64,000 nucleotides of DNA from Neiella holothuriorum (GTDB taxonomy: Bacteria > Pseudomonadota > Gammaproteobacteria > Enterobacterales > Neiellaceae), in assembly GCF_019457915.1 (NCBI RefSeq), contig NZ_JAHZSS010000007.1:109367-173366 (forward strand). Reading direction: 5' to 3'. The notes below the pieces were generated by a model. It saw nothing but the letters and a program-made list of their open reading frames with translations. It ran no database searches and had not been told where the DNA came from. The position numbers and the translations under genes are program-made. Of this stretch, positions 42,706-51,978 are shown in pieces. Numbering within the stretch: position 1 is the first letter of the stretch; each line of letters begins with the position of its first letter.

Positions 42706-42943
42706 AAGACCGTAACGTCGCATTTTAATAAGAAAATTTCTTTGATTTACAGCGCAGTTGCTGTGTTATTTTGAATGATACCGTCGGTTACTGAACACAA
42801 ACTGAATTGTTTATCGAGTTGTTACGATTTCTAGATCATCGAGTAACAAAGAAAAAGGCCCGACAAGCGGGCCTTTTGAAATTGATCGGCTGGCAGGAGT
42901 CTAAAATAGCCTGCAAGCTCATCCAAGAATTTTTAACGCGCGA
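42706..42943. other. Gap upstream of the PhoP-like leader
   Basis: Apart from the OMP terminator, this stretch shows no gene. At 42808-42824 the plus strand reads TGTTTA-N5-TTGTTA, a partial match to the PhoP box (TGTTTA-N5-TGTTTA), which could mean autoregulation. Promoter boxes could not be assigned. Confidence 0.3.
42851..42878 (-). terminator. Terminator after the small outer-membrane protein gene
   Basis: On the minus strand AAGGCCCG-CTTGT-CGGGCCTTTTT, 66-93 bp past the stop at 42944. Confidence 0.88.
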
Positions 42944-43537
42944 TTAAAAGCGGTAGTTCACACCCATGAAGACCTGCTCGGTGCGATCTAATGCGAACTG
43001 CTCGCCGGTATTACCGTTTGTGCCGGAATAATCTTGTTTCAGATAACGGTAACCAATTTCAGTTTCCCACTGCTGATTGATACGGTAGTTTAAGCCTGCT
43101 TGGGCACCGTAAACCAAGTCATTGGAAGTGCCTGCACCATCATACTTGGTGTTGGCCATACCGGCACTGACACCACCAAAAGCACGCCAGCTATTATCAT
43201 CCGTTAAGCTATACATATAGTCATAAGAGGCCAGAAGGTTCTTTTGATCATAATCGCCTGTTTTACTGCCGCCATTGGCTTCGGTGTAAGTCATGGTCAG
43301 ACGATGCTGATCATTGTCACCGAGGTAGCGACCGGCTTTAAGCTCGTAACCCCAATCACGATCCTTTTGATCAAACGATGAGGTATCTGCTGGCATCGCG
43401 CCAGGAGCTTGTTCACTCTTACTCATTTGCTTATTAATAGCGCCACCAACGAACCAGTCATTAGTCGAATCATTTGCCAATACTGGCGAAGCAATTAAGG
43501 CCGTTGGAATGAGTGCCAAAAGAGTTTTATTTTTCAT
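42944..43537 (-). CDS. Small outer-membrane beta-barrel protein
   Basis: 197 residues with a Sec signal ending at SPVLA and a mature part of alternating-hydrophobicity strands (for example YELKAGRYLG, HRLTMTYTEA and ETEIGYRYL). It ends in GVNYRF, whose terminal Phe is the Bam recognition signal. The size suits an eight-stranded OmpA/OmpX-type barrel. It lies directly upstream of the PhoPQ-like genes but has its own terminator. The barrel class is fairly sure; no function can be given. Confidence 0.8.
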   Translation of the reverse strand: MKNKTLLALIPTALIASPVLANDSTNDWFVGGAINKQMSKSEQAPGAMPADTSSFDQKDRDWGYELKAGRYLGDNDQHRLTMTYTEANGGSKTGDYDQKNLLASYDYMYSLTDDNSWRAFGGVSAGMANTKYDGAGTSNDLVYGAQAGLNYRINQQWETEIGYRYLKQDYSGTNGNTGEQFALDRTEQVFMGVNYRF

Positions 43538-43654
43538 GAGATTTCCTTCTAAGGGAGTTTTGTTAACGCGGCGCTAGGTTAGCCTTTGAGACTGAACTCA
43601 ACCTGAACCAAAAAAACGGAAGAAGAATAACTAAGAAACTGTTTTTAAAGACAA

Positions 43655-43683
43655 AAACAAAAAGCCCAGCAAAGGCTGGGCTG
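43655..43683 (-). terminator. Terminator after yfcE
   Basis: On the minus strand AGCCCAGC-CTTT-GCTGGGCT is followed by TTTTTGTTTTT. Confidence 0.85.
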
Positions 43684-43834
43684 ACACAAAAATGGGTCTA
43701 AGTTCAATATTCGAATGCGGGGATTTGCTGTTTTCTCGGTGCTAGTGAAGCTGCAACTTCACTCGCTGAGCGATAACAGTGGGGCTATCATACAAACCGA
43801 GTCTGAACTCAAACTGAATCAGTTAATCAGTCAC

Positions 43835-44395
43835 TCAGAACCAATCAATCGCTATCATTTCTTGACCTGTCGCTAGCTCTCTTACGCTAAAGCGCTGCCC
43901 ATCAAAATAGCCAAAACTAGCAACGTTACCCCCTTTAGGAATCGTCACCGAACCAGGATTAAACAGCAGTACATCATCTTCAATCGCTGCCACAGGCAAA
44001 TGGGTGTGGCCAAAGACCAAGCCATCACCAGCAGCAAGCGGCGGACGATTGTCAGGCGAAAACAAGTGGCCGTGCGTCAAACACAGCCGGCGACCATTCA
44101 CAATCAGCCAGTTGTAATCAGCCATCATAGGGAATTGGCAAAGCATCTGGTCAACTTCACTATCGCAGTTACCACGCACCGCAATAATGCTATCGGCATG
44201 TTTGTTGAGCTCTGTGGCTACCGCAGCAGGGTTATAACCTGCAGGCACAGGATTACGCGGGCCGTGGTTTAATACATCCCCCAACAGCATAATGTGCTTG
44301 GCATTTAGCTTGTCTTTAAATGCCAATGCAGCATGTAAAGAGTCAATACAACCATGGATATCTGAGATAAAAATCATGTCTAATTTCGCAGTCAA
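43835..44395 (-). CDS. yfcE: YfcE-type metallophosphodiesterase
   Basis: 186 residues with the metallophosphatase motifs SDIHGCIDS, LLGDVLNHGPRNP, VRGNCDSEVD, LTHGHLFSPDN and FGHTHLP, closely following E. coli YfcE. YfcE hydrolyses artificial phosphodiesters using Mn; its physiological substrate is not established. Single gene, divergent from tamA. Confidence 0.92.
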   Translation of the reverse strand: MTAKLDMIFISDIHGCIDSLHAALAFKDKLNAKHIMLLGDVLNHGPRNPVPAGYNPAAVATELNKHADSIIAVRGNCDSEVDQMLCQFPMMADYNWLIVNGRRLCLTHGHLFSPDNRPPLAAGDGLVFGHTHLPVAAIEDDVLLFNPGSVTIPKGGNVASFGYFDGQRFSVRELATGQEMIAIDWF

Positions 44396-44654
44396 CTAAA
44401 CAAAGCCGCCATGGTAGTCATAAATGATGAAAGTCCCGTTGCTCAATATCAAACTAACGGGCGCCTTGGGCAAATATGCAAACACAGCGAGAACATCACA
44501 CTAAACAGTTATTAATAGCCCACAAGTTATGACAAGCTTACCCCAACTAAATTTCAATCCGGTAGACTGATTGCATATACTCAGGGCCAAGCCAATGAGT
44601 TGTTCAGTTTAGCCGCAATGCCCAATAGCGCACTTAAGCCATCACTTAGGTCGC

Positions 44655-46430
44655 ATGGAATCAGGAGCAAAAATAGCAGTGCCTTTTCGATGCTTTATTT
44701 TAGTGTTTGTTGCCTTGGTAGCCGTCATGCCGGTCAAGGCGGAAAACCTTAAGCTGACAATTAAAGCTGAAACCAAGCAACAACAGGACAATATTAAAGC
44801 TCACCTTGGTACGCTGCCCAGCTCCGAGCAACATCGCGCTAGCTTTGTGTTCAATGCTGAACCCGCAACAGAAAAAGCACTCGCCGCCCTTGGTTACTAT
44901 CAGCCAGATATAGACATTAACCTCAACAAGCAAAAAGAGCCTTGGCAACTCACCATTACCGTGACCGCTGGCGTTGCTACTAAATGGCAACAGGTTGATG
45001 TCAAAATTACCGGCGAAGCGAGTGCTCTCAAACCATTTCAACGCATCGCGCAAGAACAAGGCCTCATTGAAGGCGAACGCGTTATTCATAGTCACTACGA
45101 TCAAACCAAGTCTGCACTGGTGAGTCGTGCCGTACGTCTCGGTTTTTTTGACGGCGAAATGACCACGTCAAGACTGGAAGTGGATAGAAAGCGTCGACAA
45201 GCAAACGCCGTGCTTCATTATCACAGTGGCAACCGCTATCAATTCGGTGAGATTTCATTTGAAGGCTCAGATCTCGAGCCAGAACTGTTACAAACAATGC
45301 TTAATTTTCAGCAAGGTGATTCCTATAGCCTGACACAAATCACCGCGCTCAACCGCGCGCTAGTGCAAAGTGGCTACTTTGGCTCGGTCAAAGTTCTGCC
45401 GTTGATTGATCAGCGCAGCAACAACCAAGTACCTATTTTAATTAGCCTGACGCCTGCCAAAAGCCATAGTTTTGATGTTGGTGTTGGTTATGCCACCGAC
45501 ACCAAGCAGCGCGCATCAATCACTTGGCGAACACCACAAATTAACCGCTATGGTCATTCGCAAGAAACCAAAATCGAATATTCCGATGTAAACCCCTATG
45601 TTCGTTTCTTGTATGACATTCCGCTATCAAACCCCAATACCGATATTCTGCAGTTTGGCTTGGGGTTAGAGAGCAATGAATACGCCGACATTGAAAGCGA
45701 ATTACGTCACGCCCGTATTGGCCGTAAAACCATTCACGAAGGTTGGGTACGGCAATATTATTTGCGCCACCTCGATGAGCGTTGGGACATTTTAGAAGAT
45801 AGCGAAAAAAGTCAGTTCATTATGCCCGGCGTGACCTGGGCGAATACCAGCCGTAGCGGTAACCCAGTCGATCCTGAAGCTGGCTTGCGGCAATATTATT
45901 TATTGGAGTTTGCCTCCGATAAACTTCGCTCTGATGCCAATATTGCTCGCTTCGCGGCACAAATAAAATGGCTCAATCGTTTCAACGATAATCACCGCGT
46001 GGTGATTCGCACCGGCCTAGGCGCGAGTTATTTCGAAGATAAAGATCTCAGCGATGTGCCGCCGTCGCTCCGTTTCTATGCAGGTGGTGATGAAAGTATT
46101 CGAGGCTTTGCTTATCAATCATTGGGCCCCACCATTGATTACGAAGATGATGAAGGCAATCAACAAAAAATTACCGTCGGCGGCCGTTATATGGCAACCG
46201 GCAGTTTGGAATATCAATACTATTTAAATGATGAGTGGCGCGTCGCGGCATTTACTGACGCCGGTAATGCGTTTGAAGATTTAGAAGATAGCATTGACTG
46301 GGCCTACTCCGTTGGCGGAGGTGTTCATTGGTTGTCGGTTATTGGCCCCATTAAATTGGACATTGCACGCAGCATTAGTGAAAACAACCCCAAATGGCGG
46401 TTACACATAAACATTGGAGCAGAGCTGTGA
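44655..46430 (+). CDS. tamA: Translocation and assembly module subunit TamA (Omp85 family)
   Basis: 591 residues with a signal peptide ending VKA, an N-terminal POTRA region (about 25-260) and a C-terminal Omp85 barrel with FYAGGDESIRGFAY, the conserved (V/I)RGF element. With TamB it helps insert or supply outer-membrane components such as autotransporters and phospholipids. Its stop codon overlaps the tamB GTG start. Confidence 0.94.
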   Translation: MESGAKIAVPFRCFILVFVALVAVMPVKAENLKLTIKAETKQQQDNIKAHLGTLPSSEQHRASFVFNAEPATEKALAALGYYQPDIDINLNKQKEPWQLTITVTAGVATKWQQVDVKITGEASALKPFQRIAQEQGLIEGERVIHSHYDQTKSALVSRAVRLGFFDGEMTTSRLEVDRKRRQANAVLHYHSGNRYQFGEISFEGSDLEPELLQTMLNFQQGDSYSLTQITALNRALVQSGYFGSVKVLPLIDQRSNNQVPILISLTPAKSHSFDVGVGYATDTKQRASITWRTPQINRYGHSQETKIEYSDVNPYVRFLYDIPLSNPNTDILQFGLGLESNEYADIESELRHARIGRKTIHEGWVRQYYLRHLDERWDILEDSEKSQFIMPGVTWANTSRSGNPVDPEAGLRQYYLLEFASDKLRSDANIARFAAQIKWLNRFNDNHRVVIRTGLGASYFEDKDLSDVPPSLRFYAGGDESIRGFAYQSLGPTIDYEDDEGNQQKITVGGRYMATGSLEYQYYLNDEWRVAAFTDAGNAFEDLEDSIDWAYSVGGGVHWLSVIGPIKLDIARSISENNPKWRLHINIGAEL

Positions 46431-49400
46431 TTTGGTTACGCCGCAGCCTGCGTTGGCTGATTTACATTCCATTAAGCGCCCTACTTCTAACGGCGGTTTT
46501 GGTCTCCACCGAATTTGGTAGCCGGTTAGCGGTTGGCCTTGCCAGCACTCTAATTCCCGGAATAGATATCGACTATCGCTCTGGCCGCCTCAATGACGAA
46601 ATAAGCCTCCATAAATTTGAGCTTGATTTAGATTTCCTGACCATTACGGCAATCGACGCAGATATTAGCTGGAACCCTTGGTGTAGCGTTCGCCAAGAGC
46701 TCTGTATCAATACAGTTCGAGTCACCGATTTTGATTTACGGCTCGACACCGATGAAGACGAACCTGCCAGTCCGTCTGCCAGTGCTGAATCAGTAGACGA
46801 TGACACGCCCTACCAGCTCGACTTACCGTTTGCCATGCACATTAAGCAAGCTCAAGTCGCCAACGGCATCGTTCAAGTCGATGACATTATTATTCAATGG
46901 CAAGGCGCAACTGCATCCGCTCATCTATATGACGACACCATTGATATTCAGCAGGCTAACTTCACTTCCGGCTCAGTCCATGTCGATGCAAACACCACAT
47001 CATCATCGGAGCAGCCAGCATCGAATTCAGCCTCGAACGAGCAAGCTTGGCCACTAGCTCACTTAAGTGACACCCGGCTCCCATTGAAACTATTTGTCGA
47101 ACAAGCCTCCGCAGACCGGTTTGCCTTTGCCTATCAAGATTGGTTACAGGAGTCTTTTAGCAACATTACGATTGATGGCGACTGGCAATATGTGTCGGTC
47201 AATATCAAGCAAGTTGCATTTCACCACGAGCCCTACGGCAAACTTGATGTGGCCGGTGTCGCTGAGCTCAACCATCCCTATCCCATGCAACTTGATATCA
47301 AGTTAAGCCCCAGCGAGCTGCCAAGTTTCGCAGGATTAAACGGCAGCCAATGGCAAGCCACCATTGATGGCGATCTGAACAACCTGGTATTAGCCGCTAG
47401 CGAACAACAGCAATTGTTCTGGCAAATTCATGGTGATGCCGCTTTGGCAGACGAAAACCTACCATTCAATCTGACCCTCGCTGGCCAACAGATGATTTGG
47501 CCTGATGATCTCGAGCAATTGGTGCAGTATCAGGCTATTAACGGCCACGCTTCGGGCACTTTGGCACAACAGGATTTTGAGCTAACCGGTAAGTTTACCG
47601 GCACGGTTGCCGATGAACCGATGAAAAGTAATGTGGTACTAGCGGGCCACCACGCCAACCAGACCTTAACCATTACAACTCTCGAACTTACCGAGATTAA
47701 TGAGGGCGGCAAGCTAACCGCCAATGGCCAGCTGCAATACAATATTGACCCTCACGCCACCTCCAGTGCCAGCACCAACGGAGACGAGTTGCAGTGGCAG
47801 CTCAATGCGAGCTTCGATCAGCTGCAATTACCTAAATTTGATCAAGCCGATAGCGCCATTATCTCAGGGCAACTTCAGCATCAGGGAAGTTTCACCAGCG
47901 TCACTGGCAACGCCGACCGGCCGCAACAATGGCAGTTAGCATTTGACGACACCCAAATCAGCGGCGAGTACATGGGCTTGCCCATGACGATACACGGAGA
48001 TCTTGCTGTCAACGATCTGCTGCAAGGCCACGCCGATAACCTTCATGTTGAAGTTGCGGGTTCAACCCTGCAACTAAATGGCCGTGTTGATAACAATTGG
48101 CAGCTCAATGGCCAGTTACAAGGGCGTCAGCTCAAGCAATGGTTACCCGGTTTATCCGGTGATTTAGACGGTACATTTAGCGTATCTGGGCCTTACCAAG
48201 ATCCGTTAATTTCTGTATCCGCAGCGATGGAGCGCGGCGGTTATGACTCAGCACTTCAATTTGAATTAGCGCAACTAGACGCCACCTATCAGCCACTGTC
48301 CGATCATCAACATCAGTTGCAATTAACCTTTATCGATACCGAGCTCGGCCACTTACCGAGCGAAAAATTAACAGCGAGCAGCTCCGGTACCTTGAGCCAA
48401 CACCAGTTTGACATCGCCGGCCTTGGCGAGTTTGCTCCGATTGTTAAGCTGTCGGGTCAATGGCAAGCGCCACAACAGCGCTGGCAAGGGGAGCTTGCAG
48501 CAGCTCAATTTGATACATCTGCCGGTCATTGGCAGTTGAATAAAGCCGTTCAACTGGCTTTCCTCCAAGATCAGCAACAGCTTACAGTTAGTGCTCACTG
48601 CTGGCGTGCTAGTGATAGTGAGCTGTGTTTACAGCAAGATGCCACGCTAGGTAAGACCGGCAATGCCGATATCAGCCTGAAAATTTCTGGGCGCGATCTA
48701 ACCCGCGAATTATTGCATGAAGACTATCAAGTACGAGGGAGTTTAATTGGTGAGTTGGACGCCCATTGGCGCGACGGGCAACCGGCCAACGCATCACTGC
48801 AACTGAACTCGTCTGATATTGAAATGTCGTTTCACAACCCACTGGAAGAGCAAACCCAAACCGTGGCCATTAACAGTGTCAACATTGTCGGCCAAATTAC
48901 CGAGCAACAAACTAGCTTTGAACTGGGTATGGTCGCCCAGCATGGTTCGGAAGTTGATTTTAATGGCAGCCTTGAACATGAATCCGGCGCTCTACAGGCC
49001 AATATTGCTGTGAACAACGTCGAGCTCGGTCATTTCAAATCATTACTGCCCGATATTGAGCGCGTACAAGGTTTGCTAAAAGGCCAAGCCAAGGTGACAG
49101 GTACGCTCGAACAACCCGATATTCACGGCCAATTTAATCTGTCCGATGGCGTCATTTTGTTGCTATCTAACCCAACCCCAATTGATGCGCTTCAGGCTGA
49201 GCTTGTATTTGATGGTAACTCGGCGTTGATCAACACCAGTCTCAATCTTGGTGAAAACACCGCCACGCTAACCGCCGCTGCGGATTGGGCTGACGAATTT
49301 GAACTGCAATCGAATTTTCGCGGTGACAAGCTGAAGATCTTGCTACCGCCAGAGTCAGATTTTTTGGTGTCGCCCGATCTACAATTTAATATCGCCAACG

Positions 49401-50245
49401 GCCAACAATCACTGTCAGGCCGCATTGGCGTGCCGGCGGCCAATATTATCTTTCGAAGCCTACCCGATAGCGGTATCGACTTGAGTGATGATGAGGTCTT
49501 TATTGATCAAACATCGCAGCAGTCAACCTCCGCCACCAATTTAAGTGCCAAGGTGGACATTGAGCTTGGCGACGAAATTAAAGTTGAAGCGGTCGGCTTT
49601 ACGGGGCGTATTGGCGGCCACCTCGAAGTACGCAAGCGAGTCAATGCGCCGCTGCAGCTTTACGGCCCGATTCAACTGCAGAGTGGTCGCTATCGTGCAT
49701 ACGGCCAGCGGCTGGAAATTCAAAACGACTCAGTGATCCATTTTAATGGCCCACCGAGACTCGCCAATCTTAACATTCGTGCGGCTCGTGAAATCAAATC
49801 GGCCGATGTGATCGCCGGTATTCATGCCACCGGCACCGTCGAGCAACCAACCATTGAATTCTTCTCGGATCCAACCATGGAGCAGCAAGAAATCCTGTCG
49901 TATATCGTCAGGGGGCGAGGGTTAGATTCAGATGACAACAGCAGCATGGCAGCTGCGGCCGCATTTGGCGTATCGGCTGCCGAGTCAATGGGGCTGACCA
50001 ATTCGATGGAGCAGCTGACGGGTATTCAACAAGTCGCACTCGATACCGAAGGTGAAGGTGATGAAACCCAAGTAACCATTAGTGGGTATGTTGGCGAACG
50101 CTTTTACCTCAAATACGGCATGGGTGTATTTGAGCCAATCAATGAAGTCACCGTGCGCTTTTATTTGCTGAATCAACTTTGGCTAGAGACAGTGTCCGGC
50201 ATCGAAAATTCTGCCGACTTGTATTACTCATTCTTTATTGAGTAA
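46427..50245 (+). CDS. tamB: Translocation and assembly module subunit TamB
   Basis: GTG 46427 is the likely start (GGAG, 7 bases upstream; GTGA overlaps the tamA stop), giving 1272 residues. One N-terminal membrane anchor (LIYIPLSALLLTAVLV) is followed by a very long beta-rich AsmA-like periplasmic region and the C-terminal TamB domain (DUF490), ending LYYSFFIE. It spans the periplasm as a lipid-carrying groove linked to TamA. A short Ser/Glu-rich linker with SSSEQPASNSAS occurs near residue 190. Confidence 0.94.
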   Translation: MIWLRRSLRWLIYIPLSALLLTAVLVSTEFGSRLAVGLASTLIPGIDIDYRSGRLNDEISLHKFELDLDFLTITAIDADISWNPWCSVRQELCINTVRVTDFDLRLDTDEDEPASPSASAESVDDDTPYQLDLPFAMHIKQAQVANGIVQVDDIIIQWQGATASAHLYDDTIDIQQANFTSGSVHVDANTTSSSEQPASNSASNEQAWPLAHLSDTRLPLKLFVEQASADRFAFAYQDWLQESFSNITIDGDWQYVSVNIKQVAFHHEPYGKLDVAGVAELNHPYPMQLDIKLSPSELPSFAGLNGSQWQATIDGDLNNLVLAASEQQQLFWQIHGDAALADENLPFNLTLAGQQMIWPDDLEQLVQYQAINGHASGTLAQQDFELTGKFTGTVADEPMKSNVVLAGHHANQTLTITTLELTEINEGGKLTANGQLQYNIDPHATSSASTNGDELQWQLNASFDQLQLPKFDQADSAIISGQLQHQGSFTSVTGNADRPQQWQLAFDDTQISGEYMGLPMTIHGDLAVNDLLQGHADNLHVEVAGSTLQLNGRVDNNWQLNGQLQGRQLKQWLPGLSGDLDGTFSVSGPYQDPLISVSAAMERGGYDSALQFELAQLDATYQPLSDHQHQLQLTFIDTELGHLPSEKLTASSSGTLSQHQFDIAGLGEFAPIVKLSGQWQAPQQRWQGELAAAQFDTSAGHWQLNKAVQLAFLQDQQQLTVSAHCWRASDSELCLQQDATLGKTGNADISLKISGRDLTRELLHEDYQVRGSLIGELDAHWRDGQPANASLQLNSSDIEMSFHNPLEEQTQTVAINSVNIVGQITEQQTSFELGMVAQHGSEVDFNGSLEHESGALQANIAVNNVELGHFKSLLPDIERVQGLLKGQAKVTGTLEQPDIHGQFNLSDGVILLLSNPTPIDALQAELVFDGNSALINTSLNLGENTATLTAAADWADEFELQSNFRGDKLKILLPPESDFLVSPDLQFNIANGQQSLSGRIGVPAANIIFRSLPDSGIDLSDDEVFIDQTSQQSTSATNLSAKVDIELGDEIKVEAVGFTGRIGGHLEVRKRVNAPLQLYGPIQLQSGRYRAYGQRLEIQNDSVIHFNGPPRLANLNIRAAREIKSADVIAGIHATGTVEQPTIEFFSDPTMEQQEILSYIVRGRGLDSDDNSSMAAAAAFGVSAAESMGLTNSMEQLTGIQQVALDTEGEGDETQVTISGYVGERFYLKYGMGVFEPINEVTVRFYLLNQLWLETVSGIENSADLYYSFFIE

Positions 50246-50289
50246 TGCTTCTACTCAGCGTCATAGCTCTGCTCGTCAAGCTGGCGAAC

Positions 50290-51855
50290 CTACCCCGTAT
50301 GCGCCGATTGAATCGGCTCAGCCAGTGCTTCTGAATAATCACGTTGTGCCGCAATTTTCAGCGCCAGTTGAACAACGCCTTGTTGCGTTAAGCTTTTCGT
50401 CGCAGGAAAGTAATGCGAGCTGTTGACGGCTTCTACGTGCAAGTGTTGCGTTAAACCAAGCCGTTTGAGGTCGCCTAAAATGGCATCAGAAGCGGCGAGC
50501 GCTGACGATGCTTTAACGATCTCTGCGCGGGCATAACCGTCACTGCAAAACGACACATCCGCAGCGCGCAAGCCAGGATCAGTACCAGGTATTTGCTGTG
50601 CACCATATAACGGTTTAGCGGCGACCTTGGCGTTGGCAAATGCAGGAAAGAACTGCGAGGCGTGATTAACCGCCGCTTGTGTTCGGCTGGCGACTTCTTG
50701 CTCTGGCCATTGGTGTTCAATTTTGTTCAAAAATCGGGTTGAGAGCTTAGGCTGTGCACTAGTGGCATGACTAGCCACCAAGCCTCCTTCGAATAAGGTA
50801 ATGTCGTGCGTCATCCCATGCAGTTGGAAAAATCCATTTGGGTATGGGGTTAGCTGTGCCATGCCTTGTGGCGTGCCGCGTTCGCCATGAATAATCACTT
50901 CCGGCCATTGCCCAAACGTATCTGGCCAATGCGCGACATAAGCAGCTTTAAATTCAACTAATCGCTGGCGCGGCAGATTCAACAAATCATCGATTTCGCC
51001 ACTTCTAAAACCGCAAGCATTGACCACGTAATCGCAATCAAACAGGTTCAATGCGCCAGCGGAGTCTTTGTAGCTCAGCTGCCATCGCTTTGAGACGGCT
51101 CCATTTGTAGCCGGTGTACTATTTGTTGCGAGTGCATCATTTGTTTCCAGCGATCCACTTGGTGCAAGTGCGCCACTGGTGTCGGTGATCGCAACAATTT
51201 GGTGATTTAGGCGCAGTTCACAATCAGCAATAGATTTCATGGCTAAGGTTGCCGCGGCGGCAAAGCGAAAAGCACTAAGACCATATTCCTGCACTAAAAA
51301 CACAGGGAATTGCAGCGTGTCCAAATTGACAGTTTTAGCCACTGGGATCAGCCAATCATCGAAGCCTTGCGCAACCTTAGGTGTTGGCCGCTTCGCAAGC
51401 GCTTCGAGTTGTTCACGCTCATAAGGTCGAAAATAATGCTCAGGGCTTCCCAACACTTCATTGGTTTCATCGTCTGCAACCAATTCTCGGTAACGTTGTT
51501 GAAGCTTATATAGCCGAGGCAGCAAAGCCGCTGGCGTGCTTTTATCGGTCGTAGGCAGCGCAATAACGGTAGGACGCCAATCAACACAGTGGCGAAAGAC
51601 TTTGAGTGTATCGATGGACTGCTGCAACAACGTGAAGCATTGCTCATCAGAAATATCGCGATAGAGATTGCCACCCGCATGTAAATGACACATCGGCGGG
51701 CCGTTGACCAAGCTCGGGCCTTTTTCAAATAAGGTGGTTTTGATGCCCAATTCAGACAAGCGCAGCGCAATCGTTGAACCAGCAACACCACCGCCAATTA
51801 CAGCAACTTTTACTTGAGATGAAGTTGGAATGCTCTGTGACACGAAGAGAACCAT
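50290..51855 (-). CDS. FAD-dependent oxidoreductase of unknown substrate
   Basis: 521 residues with an N-terminal dinucleotide fold VAVIGGGVAGSTIALRLSE and Glu at the end of the second strand (TTLFEKG), and a second FAD-contact segment DYVVNACGFRSGEID. The middle resembles DAO-type oxidoreductases (GTPQGMAQLTPYPNGFFQLHG). No signal peptide is evident. A run of four hexapeptide repeats interrupts the protein near residues 229-252. The gene is convergent with tamB with a 44-bp gap and no clear terminator. The substrate cannot be named. Confidence 0.8.
   Translation of the reverse strand: MVLFVSQSIPTSSQVKVAVIGGGVAGSTIALRLSELGIKTTLFEKGPSLVNGPPMCHLHAGGNLYRDISDEQCFTLLQQSIDTLKVFRHCVDWRPTVIALPTTDKSTPAALLPRLYKLQQRYRELVADDETNEVLGSPEHYFRPYEREQLEALAKRPTPKVAQGFDDWLIPVAKTVNLDTLQFPVFLVQEYGLSAFRFAAAATLAMKSIADCELRLNHQIVAITDTSGALAPSGSLETNDALATNSTPATNGAVSKRWQLSYKDSAGALNLFDCDYVVNACGFRSGEIDDLLNLPRQRLVEFKAAYVAHWPDTFGQWPEVIIHGERGTPQGMAQLTPYPNGFFQLHGMTHDITLFEGGLVASHATSAQPKLSTRFLNKIEHQWPEQEVASRTQAAVNHASQFFPAFANAKVAAKPLYGAQQIPGTDPGLRAADVSFCSDGYARAEIVKASSALAASDAILGDLKRLGLTQHLHVEAVNSSHYFPATKSLTQQGVVQLALKIAAQRDYSEALAEPIQSAHTG
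51100..51171 (-). repeat. Four 18-bp tandem repeats inside the oxidoreductase gene
   Basis: The minus strand encodes ALAPSG, SLETND, ALATNS and TPATNG in succession, each 18 bp, with a shared AAATN-type third codon region (ACAAATRRT). The number of copies could vary by slippage without breaking the frame. Confidence 0.75.
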
Positions 51856-51978
51856 GAATATAACCGAAGCCCATATGTATAAAGCATTTTATGCGCCATT
51901 ACGATAAAAGATCAGGGCGATGAACCAAATTTGTTTAGCGCCGCTGTCAAGCTGAACAATTATCGGTCAAATCAGCCG

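Noticed and set aside
44396..44654. TTGCATATACTCA upstream of tamA, resembling the start of the DUF3718 element
   Set aside because: Only about 13 bp are similar and the rest does not align, so chance is the simpler reading.
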